From the NCBI GenBank assembly GCA_006386115.1, contig VFIW01000055.1, forward strand, positions 1 through 64,000: a stretch of DNA of 64,000 nt, in the 5' to 3' direction. The DNA is from Globisporangium splendens. Its lineage: Eukaryota > Oomycota > Peronosporomycetes > Pythiales > Pythiaceae. Below the pieces are notes generated by a model that did no database searches, was not told the DNA's origin, and saw only the letters and a program-made list of their open reading frames with translations. Made by a program: the position numbers and the translations under genes. This document shows positions 44,355-55,800 of the stretch, in pieces; positions within the stretch are counted from its first letter, which is position 1, and each line of letters starts with the position of its first letter.

Positions 44355-47300
44355 CTACGCCTGGTTCAGCCACTGCCACTCGGCGTTGCCCGATGCGGCC
44401 GCAAACTCCTTGGCGTCCAAGAAGAGCTGCTTCTTGTGCTGCAGCGTCACCTTGTGCTCCTGGATCTGGATCTCCAACGACGACGAGCTCAGCGCAGCCT
44501 TGACGTCCGCGTACTCCATCGACGCGACGTACGCCTTGATGTCCTCAGCCGCCGCCGCCGATCCGTTTGCGACATCCGCGGCGAACAACACCGCTGGACG
44601 CGTCACGACGATCGAGATCGACGAGTCCGCGAACTCGGCGTCTTCCGTGATGATCGCGACGCTGTGCGCCGGCAAGAGCGCAAGTGGCGCAGGGGTCGTA
44701 CCGAGCGACGTGGTGATCATACCCACGAACGCCTGCACAGCCGACGTGATGGTGTTCGCGCCGTCCTTCTCGGCAAAGTAGACTTGGATCTTGTCTTGAA
44801 GCACAAGACCAGCCTTCTTGCGCAGCTTCTGCACACGCGTGATGAACTCACGCGCACAGCCCTGCTGTTTCAGCTGCACGTCCTCTCGGGTGTCGATGAT
44901 CACTGTGAGGTTGCCCGAAGGGGACACGTCGGCTTCGTAGATGGTCTTGTCGCCCTTGAACTCGCGCTTCACGAGCACATCGTCGCCCGAGAGCACGTGC
45001 TCGCCGAACGTCACCGACTTGGTCGCGAGGAACGCGGCCACGTCGTCGTGGGTCATCGCCTCCACCTGCTTGCGCACGCCGGAGAGCGCCTTGCCGAGAC
45101 GCTTGCCGAGGTTCTTGCTGTTGGCTTCGGCCTTCAGCACGCACCACTCCTTGTCGTTAGTCGTGAACTCCAAGTCGCGCATGTTAAGCTCCTCGTGGAT
45201 GTACGTCTTGACCTGCTCGAGACCCTCAACGGTTGCCTTGTCACTCGACACGACGATCACCTTCTGCACCGGGTTCTTCAACGAGATCGTGCGGCGTTCA
45301 CGCACAACGCGACCCATTTCCACGACTTCCTGCAAGTTCTTCATGCGCGTCTCGACGCTCTCGTCAATGCGGCTCGCGTCGAAGTCCGGCAGCATGAGGA
45401 AGTGCACACTCTTGGCGACACCCTCGGCGTCTTCGGCCAGACCCGTGACGTTGTTCACCACGTTCGGGTGGAATTGACGAAGGAACTGGTACATGTACTC
45501 GGCAAAGAATGGCGTGAAAGGCGCCATGAGTTTCGCCAACGAGTACAGCACTTCGTAAAGCGCCGAGAGCGCAATGTGCGCTTCGTCGTTGCCCGCGCTG
45601 CCCTTGAGACGAAGACGGTTGAGACGCACGTACCACTTGGTGAGCTGGTCGATGAACTCCACGAGACGCGGCACGACCGTGTACAAACGGTACGCCGCCA
45701 TCTCCTGGTGCACAAACTTGATCAAGTTCTGCAACGCCGCGATGATCCACGAATCCATGTCGTTGGTCGACGCCAACGCCTCCTCCTTGCTCGGCACAAA
45801 AGAGATGCCCGTGCTCTCCTCAAGACGCGCCGCGTTTTGCGCGAAGAAGCGCGCCGAGTTGAACCACGGCAGGAACAATTCACGGATGACGCCAAAGACA
45901 CCCGCGTTCTGGAAACGCAATGGCTCCGCGCGCACGCCAGGCGAGTTGATCAAGTAGAGACGCAGCGCATCGGCGCCGTACTTCTCGAAAATCTCGTTCG
46001 GGTCCGTGTAGTTGCGCAGACTCTTGCTCATCTTGCGGCCGTCTTCGGCGAGCACGAGGCCGTTCACAACCACGTTCTTGAACGCGGGCTTGTCGAAGAG
46101 CGCCGTCGAGAGCACCATCAACGTGTAGAACCAGCCACGGGTCTGGTCGAGACCCTCGGCGATGAAATCGGCAGGGAAACCCGCGTCAAACTTCTCCTTG
46201 TTCTCGAACGGGTAGTGCTGTTGCGCGTACGGCATCGATCCACTCTCGAACCAGCAGTCAAACACCTCCGGGATACGGCGCAAGACGCCCTTGCCTTGCT
46301 TCGAAGGGATCGTGATATGGTCGATGAACTCGCGGTGCAAGTCCGTGACCTTTTCGCCCGAAAGCTCCTCCAGCTGCGCGATCGAGCCGACGCACACGAC
46401 TTCCTCGAAGTCCTCGCTCACCCAGAGCGGCAATGGAGTGCCCCAGAAACGGCCGCGCGAGATGTTCCAGTCCTTGCCGTCAACGAGCCAGTTGTGGAAG
46501 CGCTTCTCCTGCACGAACGTTGGCACCCAGTACGTCTTCTTGTTGTTCTCGACGATGCGGTCGCGGATCTTCTCCACGTTCACGAACCAGCCAGGGACCG
46601 CACGGTAGATCAACGGCGTTCCCGAACGGTAGCAGAACGGGTAGCTATGCACAATCGTTCCCTTGGACACGAGGCGGTCCTTGTTCTTGATCTCCTTGCA
46701 GATCACGTCGTCAGCTTCCTTCACGTGGAGACCCTTGACGAACGGCACTTCGTCCGTGAAGCGACCGTCGTCGTCCAATGGGTTCGGCAACGTGAACTTG
46801 TCGTTCACGCCGTGCTTCACACACACGCGGTAATCGTCTTCACCGAACGTTGGCGCCTGGTGGACGATACCGGTACCGCCCGTGTCGGAAACGTAGCTGT
46901 CGCTGAGCACGCGGAACGCGTTCGGCCACGACGCAAAGCAGTCGAACAACGGCACGTATCTCTTGCCCACGAGCGTCGAGCCCTTGAACTTTTCGAGGAT
47001 CTCGAACTCGCCGCCCTTGTAGCCCTTCTTCTCGATCTTTGGGTACACTTGGCACAGACGCGCTTCGCCGAGGATGTACATCTTGTTGGACTTGAGGTCC
47101 TTGACCTTGACGTAGTCGAACTCGTCGTTCACACACAGCGCCAAGTTCGACGGAAGCGTCCACGGTGTGGTCGTCCATGCGAGCAACGACACTTCAGGGT
47201 CTTCGACCAACGGGAAGCTCACGACGACCGAAGGATCCGGAGTATCGCGGTAATCCATGTTGGCTTCGAAGTTCGAGAGCGACGTGGTGCACCCCGTCGA

Positions 47301-47858
47301 GTACGGCAGGATCTTGTACCCACGGTAGATGAGGTCCTTGTCGAACAGGTTCTGGAACACGTTCCACACCGACTCCATGTACCATGGCTCCATGGTCTTG
47401 TAGTCGTTCTCGCAGTCGATCCAGCGACCGATACGCTTGACCGTCTGCTCCCACTCCTTCGTGTAGCGCTGCACGATGCCGCGGCACTCGGCGTTGTACT
47501 TGTCAATGCCCATTTCGAGCACTTGCTCCTTCGTGGTCACGCCGAGCTTCTTGTTGATCTCGTTTTCCACTGGCAGCCCGTGGCAATCCCAGCCAAAGCG
47601 GCGCTCCACGTAGTGACCCGTCTGGTGCGCGTAGCGCGTGACGGTGTCCTTGATCGTGCCGGCGAGGATGTGACCCGAGTGCGGCTTGCCCGTCGCGAAC
47701 GGAGGCCCGTCGTAGAACGTGAACGGCTTGCGGTCCTTGGAGAGCTCGAGCGACTTCTTGAACGCGTCGAGTTCCTCCCAGAGCTGCAGGGTCTTGAGCT
47801 CCTCGTCCGGGAACGAGATGCGCTCCGGCAGCAAGCGCGACGCCTGCTGTTCCGCCAT
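44355..47858 (-). CDS. Isoleucyl-tRNA synthetase, cytosolic type
   Basis: Class I synthetase that charges tRNA-Ile. Intronless, 1167 residues, the usual length for the eukaryotic cytosolic enzyme. The HIGH-type motif is GKPHSGHI near residue 57. The editing (CP1) insertion is present (TTTPWTLPSNLALCV and the GTGIVHQAPTFGEDD block), as is the KMSKS loop in DGRKMSKSLRNY near 605. The C-terminal domain after about 700 includes the anticodon-binding region and the eukaryote-type extension. No targeting peptide is obvious. The opposite strand has a fortuitous open frame of over 3.6 kb (see rejected items). Confidence 0.96.
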   Translation of the reverse strand: MAEQQASRLLPERISFPDEELKTLQLWEELDAFKKSLELSKDRKPFTFYDGPPFATGKPHSGHILAGTIKDTVTRYAHQTGHYVERRFGWDCHGLPVENEINKKLGVTTKEQVLEMGIDKYNAECRGIVQRYTKEWEQTVKRIGRWIDCENDYKTMEPWYMESVWNVFQNLFDKDLIYRGYKILPYSTGCTTSLSNFEANMDYRDTPDPSVVVSFPLVEDPEVSLLAWTTTPWTLPSNLALCVNDEFDYVKVKDLKSNKMYILGEARLCQVYPKIEKKGYKGGEFEILEKFKGSTLVGKRYVPLFDCFASWPNAFRVLSDSYVSDTGGTGIVHQAPTFGEDDYRVCVKHGVNDKFTLPNPLDDDGRFTDEVPFVKGLHVKEADDVICKEIKNKDRLVSKGTIVHSYPFCYRSGTPLIYRAVPGWFVNVEKIRDRIVENNKKTYWVPTFVQEKRFHNWLVDGKDWNISRGRFWGTPLPLWVSEDFEEVVCVGSIAQLEELSGEKVTDLHREFIDHITIPSKQGKGVLRRIPEVFDCWFESGSMPYAQQHYPFENKEKFDAGFPADFIAEGLDQTRGWFYTLMVLSTALFDKPAFKNVVVNGLVLAEDGRKMSKSLRNYTDPNEIFEKYGADALRLYLINSPGVRAEPLRFQNAGVFGVIRELFLPWFNSARFFAQNAARLEESTGISFVPSKEEALASTNDMDSWIIAALQNLIKFVHQEMAAYRLYTVVPRLVEFIDQLTKWYVRLNRLRLKGSAGNDEAHIALSALYEVLYSLAKLMAPFTPFFAEYMYQFLRQFHPNVVNNVTGLAEDAEGVAKSVHFLMLPDFDASRIDESVETRMKNLQEVVEMGRVVRERRTISLKNPVQKVIVVSSDKATVEGLEQVKTYIHEELNMRDLEFTTNDKEWCVLKAEANSKNLGKRLGKALSGVRKQVEAMTHDDVAAFLATKSVTFGEHVLSGDDVLVKREFKGDKTIYEADVSPSGNLTVIIDTREDVQLKQQGCAREFITRVQKLRKKAGLVLQDKIQVYFAEKDGANTITSAVQAFVGMITTSLGTTPAPLALLPAHSVAIITEDAEFADSSISIVVTRPAVLFAADVANGSAAAAEDIKAYVASMEYADVKAALSSSSLEIQIQEHKVTLQHKKQLFLDAKEFAAASGNAEWQWLNQA

Positions 47859-49181
47859 CTTTGCCTCTCCTTGCTTCTCTCTTCTTTCAGCTGCGCTACG
47901 CGTGCGTGTACCTCCGCGGCGAGCAGCTCCAATCTGAATGTGGCGGACACCAATCGACAGCCACAGGAAGAGAGGCTATGGGAGAAACGCAGCAGCAGTG
48001 TTTGCGCAAGTGCTATACGGCCACCGAGTGACACATCTTGTGGTCTAATCACAAGCTGCAGCTTTTCACCCAATCAGCGTCGTGGGGTACACGTCAGCGT
48101 CGTTCCTCAGTGAGGGAAATAGCGATGCCTGTATGTTGTGATATTATGCATGATACAGTATTGCAAGTTTGCGAACTATATGCTGAATACCTGTCGACAA
48201 GTATATATGTGTCTGCGACATGCTCGATGGCAGTTACAGTGACACTTTTGAAAGCATTTACGACGTGTTCTTGTGGTGTGAAGAAGACCGACCTTCATTG
48301 TCGCTGTGAATCAGACGCGAGTGACAGCGCGGACGTGCTTCACGCGCAGCGTTTGTGTGGATCTCACATGTGCTGCTCCAACCACAAGAGCGTTCCGTCG
48401 TTCCCTTCGCCATGCGGTGCGAGTGCCAGGTAGGGAAAGTCGGACGTGGCTCCAAATCGTCTGTATTTGCAACACCTTTACAGTTAATAATATCATGACA
48501 ACCGAAATTCATCTTATTGCAAAGTAATGAATCGCACTGAGATATAAACTGTCAAATATAATCAAAAGATGTCATTCGAAGAGTTGCTATTGACAAGGTT
48601 TCCGCTGTTGCATGCATGTGGCGTACATATGTTGAATCTAGAAACATGCACCCAGTCCTGAAAGGTTGTATGTGGAAAGCAGCAATGCGGCGACAGCAAC
48701 CGCGTGTTCTCTGTGGCAGCAGAGAGAAGGACATGCGTACAGTATGGAGCAAGCGACGCATTCTCCCATCCACCTCTCTACCTCTCCATTAATCTCGCCC
48801 CGCCTTCCATCCATCAATCAGTGCGTCGCTATAATTAACACTGCAGGCTTCATGCCATCCGAATTACCCGAGGCGCACTTGATGCCTGCCGCATGGGCGG
48901 CTCCAAAGAAAGAAAGAAAAAAGGTTTGAGCCACTCCCCTGACGCAAAACACGGCGCTACTGTGGGCGGTCGATCGTTATCCTCCGCCCATCATCTGCGG
49001 TCTCGTAGGAACGTTGAAGTGACGAGGGAAGAAGCGTTCGATATTTTCTCACTCCTTCTGGGGTTATGGGGGGCAACTGGGATCGCCGTCGCTGTCACTC
49101 CAAGATTTCCCCGCACGCAGCAAAAGCAACAGCGACGCCGCCATATCAACCGACACAGCGACCAAACAGACAGCAGAGAAG
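47859..49181. other. Intergenic region upstream of isoleucyl-tRNA synthetase
   Basis: 1.3 kb with no frame of coding character. It holds a CCAAT core near 48070, close to the synthetase start, and a purine-rich tract near 48904-48922. It is likely to contain the promoters of two divergent genes (synthetase on -, small Cys-rich protein on +). Confidence 0.4.
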
Positions 49182-49517
49182 ATGGGGCTGGCGGCGCGCA
49201 CGAAGCGATGGTTCAACCGCCTGCGCGGCCGCGGCAAGGAGGAAGAAGTGCAGCAGCTGCAGCCTGTGGCGCTCGCAGGCGCGAGCAGGAAGAGCTCGGG
49301 CCGCTCGACGCTCTGCAGCTCGTTCGCGACGACCGTGACGAACGAGGAGCTCTCGGGCAGCTTTCGACGCAGCAAAGCCGCGAGCGACGGCGTGGCTGCT
49401 GACTGGAAGCTCTGCCACTCGTGCGCGCGGCACTTTCTGGCGTATGCGAGCAAGTACAAGAACTACTGCTCGATCGACTGCAAATCTGTGTCGCTCTACC
49501 GCGGCTCGTTCTCGTAA
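49182..49517 (+). CDS. Small Cys-rich (zinc-finger-like) protein
   Basis: Single frame of 111 residues. The N-terminus is basic (ARTKRWFNRLRGRGK); the middle is S/T-rich. Near the C-terminus there is a CHSCARHF ... YCSIDCKSV pair: two CxxC-type knuckles 16-20 residues apart, the pattern of a treble-clef zinc site similar to FYVE/FLZ-type fingers. I do not recognise the family. Codon use is like the neighbouring real genes and the opposite strand has no competing gene, so I take it as coding. Function unknown. Confidence 0.6.
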   Translation: MGLAARTKRWFNRLRGRGKEEEVQQLQPVALAGASRKSSGRSTLCSSFATTVTNEELSGSFRRSKAASDGVAADWKLCHSCARHFLAYASKYKNYCSIDCKSVSLYRGSFS

Positions 49518-50307
49518 AGCGGCTTGGATTCGAGTGCGGTGGCCAGGATCTCCAGAATATTGACCGACGCAAAATGCAGGGTCGATGAGGAGGACAGTCG
49601 TTCAGCACGAAGGACACAGCAGAAGCGGGTATTTAATGGGTGGCGTTAACAACATGTTTCTCTCTCTCTCTCTCTCTTGAGCTGCTTGTTATTTGATTTG
49701 GTTTGCGCTTCGACGTAGCATTCGTGAAGGTGACGCTAATGGTATGTCCGTCGTATTCCTTGCTTTTTATCGTCGCCATTGCCGCACCACCATGCTGATG
49801 GTATATTGAGATACGTTTGATCGAATTGCTTCTGGGATCAAATTCAAAGCAAGTTGATCTGCAGTGCTGAGTTCTAATGATGCTTGTCAAGAATGCGTCT
49901 TCCGATAAACTAAATCGACCAAGCTGCCACTCGAGTTATAAGTGTGTTTTGCTCTCTACAAATGAGCGTTCTTGTGAACGGCTTTGAGCTCGATTTGCAA
50001 AATGAAAGCGCACATGATTATATTTCGTGGAAGCCAACATGACACTGCTGGATGGATGGCAGCGAGCAGCGGTCAAGGTATCGGCTCGTAGCCATGACGA
50101 TCATTGGCCGAACGAATGTCGCGATTCATCTCGCCTTCCAGAATAATCAAGATCCAAATGATGCACGACGCCTGCGGGGCTGTGCACTCTCTCTCGAGAG
50201 AGAGAGTGAGAGAGAGCAAAGCCTGCGTAAAGGACCGTGGAGACTGCAATGGCAATGCATTTCAGCATGCGGAGCGAAAACCACCATCTGTTCTCCACAA
50301 GTATGCG
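49518..50307. other. Intergenic region with CT/GA microsatellites
   Basis: No gene seen. A (CT)n run at 49661-49678 and a CTCTCTCTCGAGAGAGAG palindrome followed by GA repeats at 50187-50217 stand out. It borders the broken CRN sequence. Confidence 0.45.
50187..50217. repeat. CT/GA palindromic microsatellite
   Basis: Nine-base arms meet at TCGA (50194-50197) to give an 18-base perfect inverted repeat of CT/GA units, followed by further GAGAGA. It can fold into a hairpin. Simple-sequence origin is likely. Confidence 0.6.
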
Positions 50308-50730
50308 TCAATAATTCATCAGCTGCCAATATGAAAAAAAGCACGATGCACTTACGATCATAACAGGAAGCGCGCTCCGGACTATTGGAAGTTCCACCAA
50401 AATATGGATATCCCCTACGGCACTGACGAAGTCTTTCCCAAAGTACTCATCCAGCCTCGATGTCGGATTCATTTTCATGCCTGGCAGCACAAGATCTTGG
50501 ATTCCAACAGGAACTTCCCGCCTCTTCACAGCCAGCACGTCCTCGCTATGAGACTACAGCCACGCATTGTCACGTTTTGCAAGACAGAGTTTCATCAAAG
50601 GAGCACGAACAAAGTTGGGTTTCTTGCATAGTATCTCGTACTTCAGATGCTGCGCAGGCTTGCGCAGATCAATGTCGATAGGAAACACGCTCCCCGCTCT
50701 GACGATAGTACAGAACAACGCTGCCACCAT
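50308..50730 (-). pseudogene. Crinkler (CRN) effector N-terminal domain, broken
   Basis: CRN proteins are modular oomycete effectors that act in plant cells. Their conserved N-terminus carries an LFLAK-type motif near residue 50 and an HVLVxxP motif near residue 110. Reading minus from the ATG at 50730, I see a typical start (FCTIV near residue 6-10, then SVFPIDIDL), LCLAKRDNAWL at 48-58, and HILVELP at about 109-115, all at the expected spacing. The frame is broken by an in-frame TAG at 50556-50554, directly after the LFLAK-like block. No C-terminal effector domain follows HILVELP: a possible splice donor (gtaagt) comes soon after, and the frame ends at 50308. It is therefore a truncated relic, probably non-functional. 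Confidence 0.75.
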
Positions 50731-50905
50731 GGTTCACACCGTTGACAACAATTGAAAACGAGAGAACTGGGCGAGTTTCCCACTTTCCGTTCTTGTTCTC
50801 GATTTATTTCATTGTAATTCACTACACAATTCCGTTTTGATTCAGTTGGACACACAATTACTTGACTTTGTTTTCTCTTGGATCAACTTGCGCCAGTCAC
50901 GTAGT

Positions 50906-52230
50906 CTACTCCGTGGAAGTGGTGCTATTGCCACGCCCATTCACTTCGTTACTATCGGTATGTTCATCGTCGTCTTCTTCAGTGCTCGAGTTGGGGGTCG
51001 AGAGGTTCAAGAATCTTTGGATGATCGGGCTCGTCGTTGTTGCTCGCAGCACTCGAGCACGTCGTTCCTCGATCGTCATCGTGGCTGTCGACGACGATGC
51101 TTCGTCCGTTTCCGACCCGTTCTCGCCGATTTCAGCGATAACCTCTTCCATAAACTCGAGCAGCTCATCGTTCAAATCGTTCGCGGCTTCATCGTCGTCG
51201 GACTCATTGCTTTCGCTTGATGCGTCACTGCTCTCGCCATCTCCATGCCGTTCTCCTAATTGCTCGCCCCCTTGGTCCGTGTCTTCGTCATCATCCTCGT
51301 TTTCATTGCCTCCAGCGTCGCCGTCTTCAGACCAAAACATCTTCGTTCGGCACGACGGACACCGATAGTGGCTGCACAAGCGCATGGACGTTTACAAACG
51401 ATTAAAATCCAGTGAGCTACTTCCACATTCCACATGATCCTTGTGGATCCACACGCGCAAAGAAAAACAAATACACACCCATGGCTGATATACTCTTCCC
51501 AGCAGCCGCCGTGAAGGACATGGCCGCAAGGCAGCACATGCACGCTCTCGAGCGACGCGAACGTGACTTCCAAGCAAATCGCGCACTCGCGATGCATGGA
51601 GCCTTCGAGGCACTTGTGTTTGTTCTGTAGCGAGTGCGGGTAGCAACCGCAGCACTTGTCGCAATGGAAAAAGTTCTCGCGACCGCCGACTCTACCAAAA
51701 AGACAGAAATGCAAGCAATAAACAAATTAGAGATTGAACTATAAACATAGTATGGTCGCATACGACTACACAGCAGCTACACAAGACGCACCGGCAAATG
51801 CCGCATCCATCGCAATGAAACACCTTCTTCTCCTCGCCGTCGTCGTCAAAGAGATTGCACACCTGGCAGAAATACGCACCCATGACGGCCTCGCACTTGG
51901 AGCACGTGCGCGCACACTATCGACACATCAACAACAGAACAAGAACGGAACAAAGTTAGCGAGATCCACGCTAGTACCATATGGATCTATTCAATACGAT
52001 AAGAGGCATTGCTGGTCCATGGAGCCACGCACCGGTTGCTCGGTCAGGCACACGTTGCAGCGCATGACGCGGATGGCGTGGCGGTCGATCTCGTGGTCCG
52101 TGAACTGCTCATTGTGGCAGAGGCGACAGACGACCCACTGCTGGCAGCACTCGGCGCGCACTTGGCAGTGGCGGCGGTAGTGGCTGCAGCCGGACGCCGC
52201 GTTGTCGACAGCGGCGACACTCGCGCTCAT
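50906..52230 (-). CDS. CHY/RING zinc finger E3 ubiquitin ligase (RCHY1/PIRH2-like)
   Basis: Four exons (52230-52033, 51916-51792, 51691-51479, 51371-50906) give 333 residues. The N-terminal CHY finger ([23 protein letters not shown]) leads into the CTCHY-type zinc-ribbon array ([50 protein letters not shown] repeats). A RING finger follows ([29 protein letters not shown], then RCPSCRTKM across an intron). The usual C-terminal zinc ribbon is replaced or extended by a very acidic, S/D/E-rich tail of about 140 residues. In animals and plants this family ubiquitinates regulators such as p53; the oomycete target is unknown. Confidence 0.9.
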
Positions 52231-52423
52231 GTCTGTCACCCAAATTCAGCAATGAGTAATAAATGACAACCAAGCAGCTCGACGGAAATAGAGAGCGGTC
52301 TTCTAATCCAGTCCTCTTTCGCATTTCTGCACCTAGAGTGAGTACGGAAGGTCCTCTAATAAAATCGTATGTCACGAGTTCCCGTCAGCATTTCCACACA
52401 GGAAAGAAACAAAAGGACAACAC

Positions 52424-52804
52424 ATGAACAGGAAGATGGAGGGCGTGCTGGCTGCCGTGGACGCCGCGACGACGGCGCGCAGACGCTGGCTGCAGATCCT
52501 GGAGGCGATGATCGCGCGGCTCTACGCGAAGCCGCGCACGGAGAGTACGCTCAAGTACGCGGGCGGCGTCATCGCAGCGTTTTTTGCCATCAAGTACGCG
52601 CGCAGCTTCACGTCCGCGGGACTCATTGGTCTTTTCTCGGGCATCCTCGCGCACTCGATCTACGCGGACGTGCTCAAGAGGTCAGCGCGGTCGTCGCCAG
52701 TGAGACTTCCAAATAGCAGTGTGACAGCTATAGCAGATGAAGAAAATGGCGACGTGGACGAAGAAGAGAGCGCGACGAAGTACGACCCTAATGGAGCCCA
52801 TTAG
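52424..52804 (+). CDS. Small membrane protein, unknown function
   Basis: 126 residues, single exon. A second ATG at 52436 is equally possible as the start. The centre is hydrophobic and glycine-rich (YAGGVIAAFFAIKYARSFTS, GLIGLFSGILAHSIYADVL), likely one or two membrane segments. The tail is acidic (EENGDVDEEESATK). I recognise no family. Divergent from the CHY/RING gene with 193 bases between the starts. Confidence 0.5.
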   Translation: MNRKMEGVLAAVDAATTARRRWLQILEAMIARLYAKPRTESTLKYAGGVIAAFFAIKYARSFTSAGLIGLFSGILAHSIYADVLKRSARSSPVRLPNSSVTAIADEENGDVDEEESATKYDPNGAH

Positions 52805-52883
52805 CATGTGGGCAGATGCGAAAAAAATACATAATAAAACGAGGCGAGAACGTGTGGCTGAAGAAACAAAGCTATAATTATTG

Positions 52884-55800
52884 TTAGAGAGAGGGTGATG
52901 GAGAGTGCAGAAGCGCCTCGAACGGGTTGATGAAGGCAAAGTGTCGTGCGAGCTCCGGGTCGTAGGCGTCGCAGAATCGCAGAAATGAGTCCGCAGAGTC
53001 CTCGGATCCGTCGCCTTCTTCCCACCAGTGAATTTGAAGCCGAAGCTCATCGATCTTGTCCAAGTCAAGGGGGATGCCGCTGCATTCGAGCAGTTTCTGG
53101 AAAATCAATGTGTGCCAAGATTCGACTGTGTCTTGAGAGGAGCCCGGCTGCATTGGTGGTTTCCAGTGACTGAGCAGAGAGAAGACGCAAAGCAGCCCTC
53201 GTGAGTACTGCGGGAGGAAGTGCTGCAACTCGGGCCGGACGTCGAAGATGCATGGTGGATACGCACACCAGAGCAGCAGTATTTCGAAAAGCTGAACTGT
53301 CGTCGAGTCTGCTGTATCCTGTTCAGACGAAGACGAGGCGAAGAGCAGGAACAAAAGCTCTTTCAACTCGGCGATAGTCCCTCGTTCAACTGGGTCCTTC
53401 GTCTGGAACCATGCTGGCATGCGAGTGAAATTGTCGTGGGAGACAGCGACGTCAAAGCTGTCCCGAGATGGAGCGCTATTGACCAAAGTTAAAGCCTGAT
53501 CGCAAAGCTTCTCAAGCTGACGTCCTGTCGCGAAGTCAAGAAACTGCACGCACAGGATCGAGAACACAAACTTTTTCCAGGACACCACGCCGCGTGCAGA
53601 CGCATATCGGAGCGCCACGCCAGCGAGAGATGAAGAGTGTTGCCAGAATCCAGGAAACGCGTGTCCTTGAGACGTGGCCAAAACAACTGTGAGAAATCCG
53701 TCTTGTGAGATAAATGTTGACTGTTGTTTGCGGTCGACTGCTCGAAATGCGGATATGAGAGCTTGGATTTGAGCGAACGATAGAAACTGGGCATGCTGGT
53801 TCGTCGGCAATCGCATTGCAAATGGTGATAGCGGAGGATGCAGCACTAGATTTGACGATGGCCACGTAGCATGCTCCGATCTTCGCATATCGTTCATAAC
53901 GGAAGCGACCTTGTTGTTCTTGACTTGCAAGTCGTCCAGGATGCATTGCTTGAAATGTTGGGTGTCTCTCTCGTAGATGCCACGCGTGTTTGTGTGCAAG
54001 TGATTCGCGAATCGACAGACAAGCGCAATTTGGTTCAACACGCGCTTGATTTCGGCTGCCACAACGCACTTTTCATGGAGCACAGGCAGCTCGCTCAATG
54101 AATCGCCTTCGACTTGTCGAAACGAAAACTGAGTCGCGATTTGGCCCAGAATGCGAGTGACGTCTTCTACAACAACTTCAGTGACGGATGCGCTGGACGC
54201 ACAAAGGTCAATTGCAGCATTGATAGCATCATTTGGGGTATCTCTTGAGAGGAAGACCTCGTGTCGATGCTCGGACGAACTGCTCAGGAATGGAATTTGA
54301 TCGTACAGCGTCTGTTGCAGAGTCTCAATCTTCTCGATGGCATGCTCTTTTAAAATGAAGCAAATCGATGGAATCACTTGGTAGAAGCTATTGACAGCAG
54401 TGACCATGTCGGGAGACGCGTCCTCAGTGAGCTCTTTGACGAAGCTATTCGCCTCTTTTCGTTTCGCATCAACTTGATCGCCTAGAGATACCTCCAGCTC
54501 GGTTAAGAATCGCTGAGATAGGGACAGAAGAACAGAAGTGTCAGCGTCATGAGCGGTCATTCGCTCAATGAAAACCAAGTGAATGCATCTGCTTACCTCA
54601 GACATCTTCGATGCGGATGAACCATTTCCGTTATCCCGAAGTTTTGTTGCTACAGCATTGAGCATATTTTGAAACACTGATGCGTCCTCCATCTGAGCAT
54701 CTAACTTGTGTCGCGTTTGAACAGAAATGGTGGAGATTTCGCGCAAAGTACTGCGAAGTATGCTGAACCGCTGGCTCAGCTCTCTTCGCAGCTTTCGATC
54801 CAACTACAAAATACGCACCAACACCAAGCACACACAAAGTTAGAACAGTGTCGACAAGAGCGTGAGGCCACAAGACAATCTCACCGCATTCAGCTTCTCC
54901 ACCAGTTCGCCCAACCGTTCCTCCTGAATACTGATCTCGTTTGACGCTCGCAACCACTTGGCTCGCCGCAGCGGATCCATTCCGCTCCGACGTTCATTGC
55001 GTACTATTTCAATCTGCTCAGCTAATGCGGATGCACTGCATTCCAGCAGTAAGACTGCGTTGCTATGGGCTTCTTCGGCCGCGACGTCAATGCTCAGATG
55101 AACCAGCTCAACCAGTGCGTCGACGTTCAGACCGTTTTGATCAATCTACAATAGAAAGCACTCCCATTAATCCCAGGTCGATTTTTTACGGACAAAACGA
55201 GTGGGAATATGCCTAGAGCAAAACTCTATTCCGTACCTTCGCGAATCGTAATGTTTGGTTCCAAAACTGCTCGAGCTGTTTCCGGTTGGCTGTGCGCCGA
55301 GCACTTTCCAACTCTTGCTCCGCTTTCGCTGCATTTTCGATGTTTTTCTTCGGATCCGCACCAGCAACGATGGACACCCGTTTACTGTTTTGGGTTGCGG
55401 GCAATTCGGATGTCGATGACGAAGCTTCCAGATGCTCTTCGGAAACGGGTTCTGGCACAAGCGCCGCAGAGATGCACACCACTGCGTCAACTTGCGGCGT
55501 ATACGCAGTTTCATCACTTTCGTCTGTTCCTTCCGATACGAGACTCTCGAAGGCAGCGAGTTTGCTCGACCGTGCTTCTTCGTCGGCGATATCCCCGAGA
55601 AGCGCTTTCTCGAACAGCTTTGCTTCCTCGAGTGTCCTAAACAAGCAAATACACAACAATGTTAGCTTCACAGATGCCTGCAGAAAAAGTAGCAGAGAGT
55701 GAAAGAGGCAAACCTAGGGAAATTGTGAAAGACGCATCCACTGAAAGTGCGAGTGCGCTCCTCAGACAGCTCCTTCTCATCGTTTTCGCTGTTTTGTATA

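Noticed and set aside
44436..48113. Very long open frame (over 1200 codons) on the + strand opposite isoleucyl-tRNA synthetase
   Set aside because: It mirrors the GC-rich codon bias of the real gene; its translation is R/H/L/V-rich without any domain, and the minus-strand gene has all catalytic motifs.
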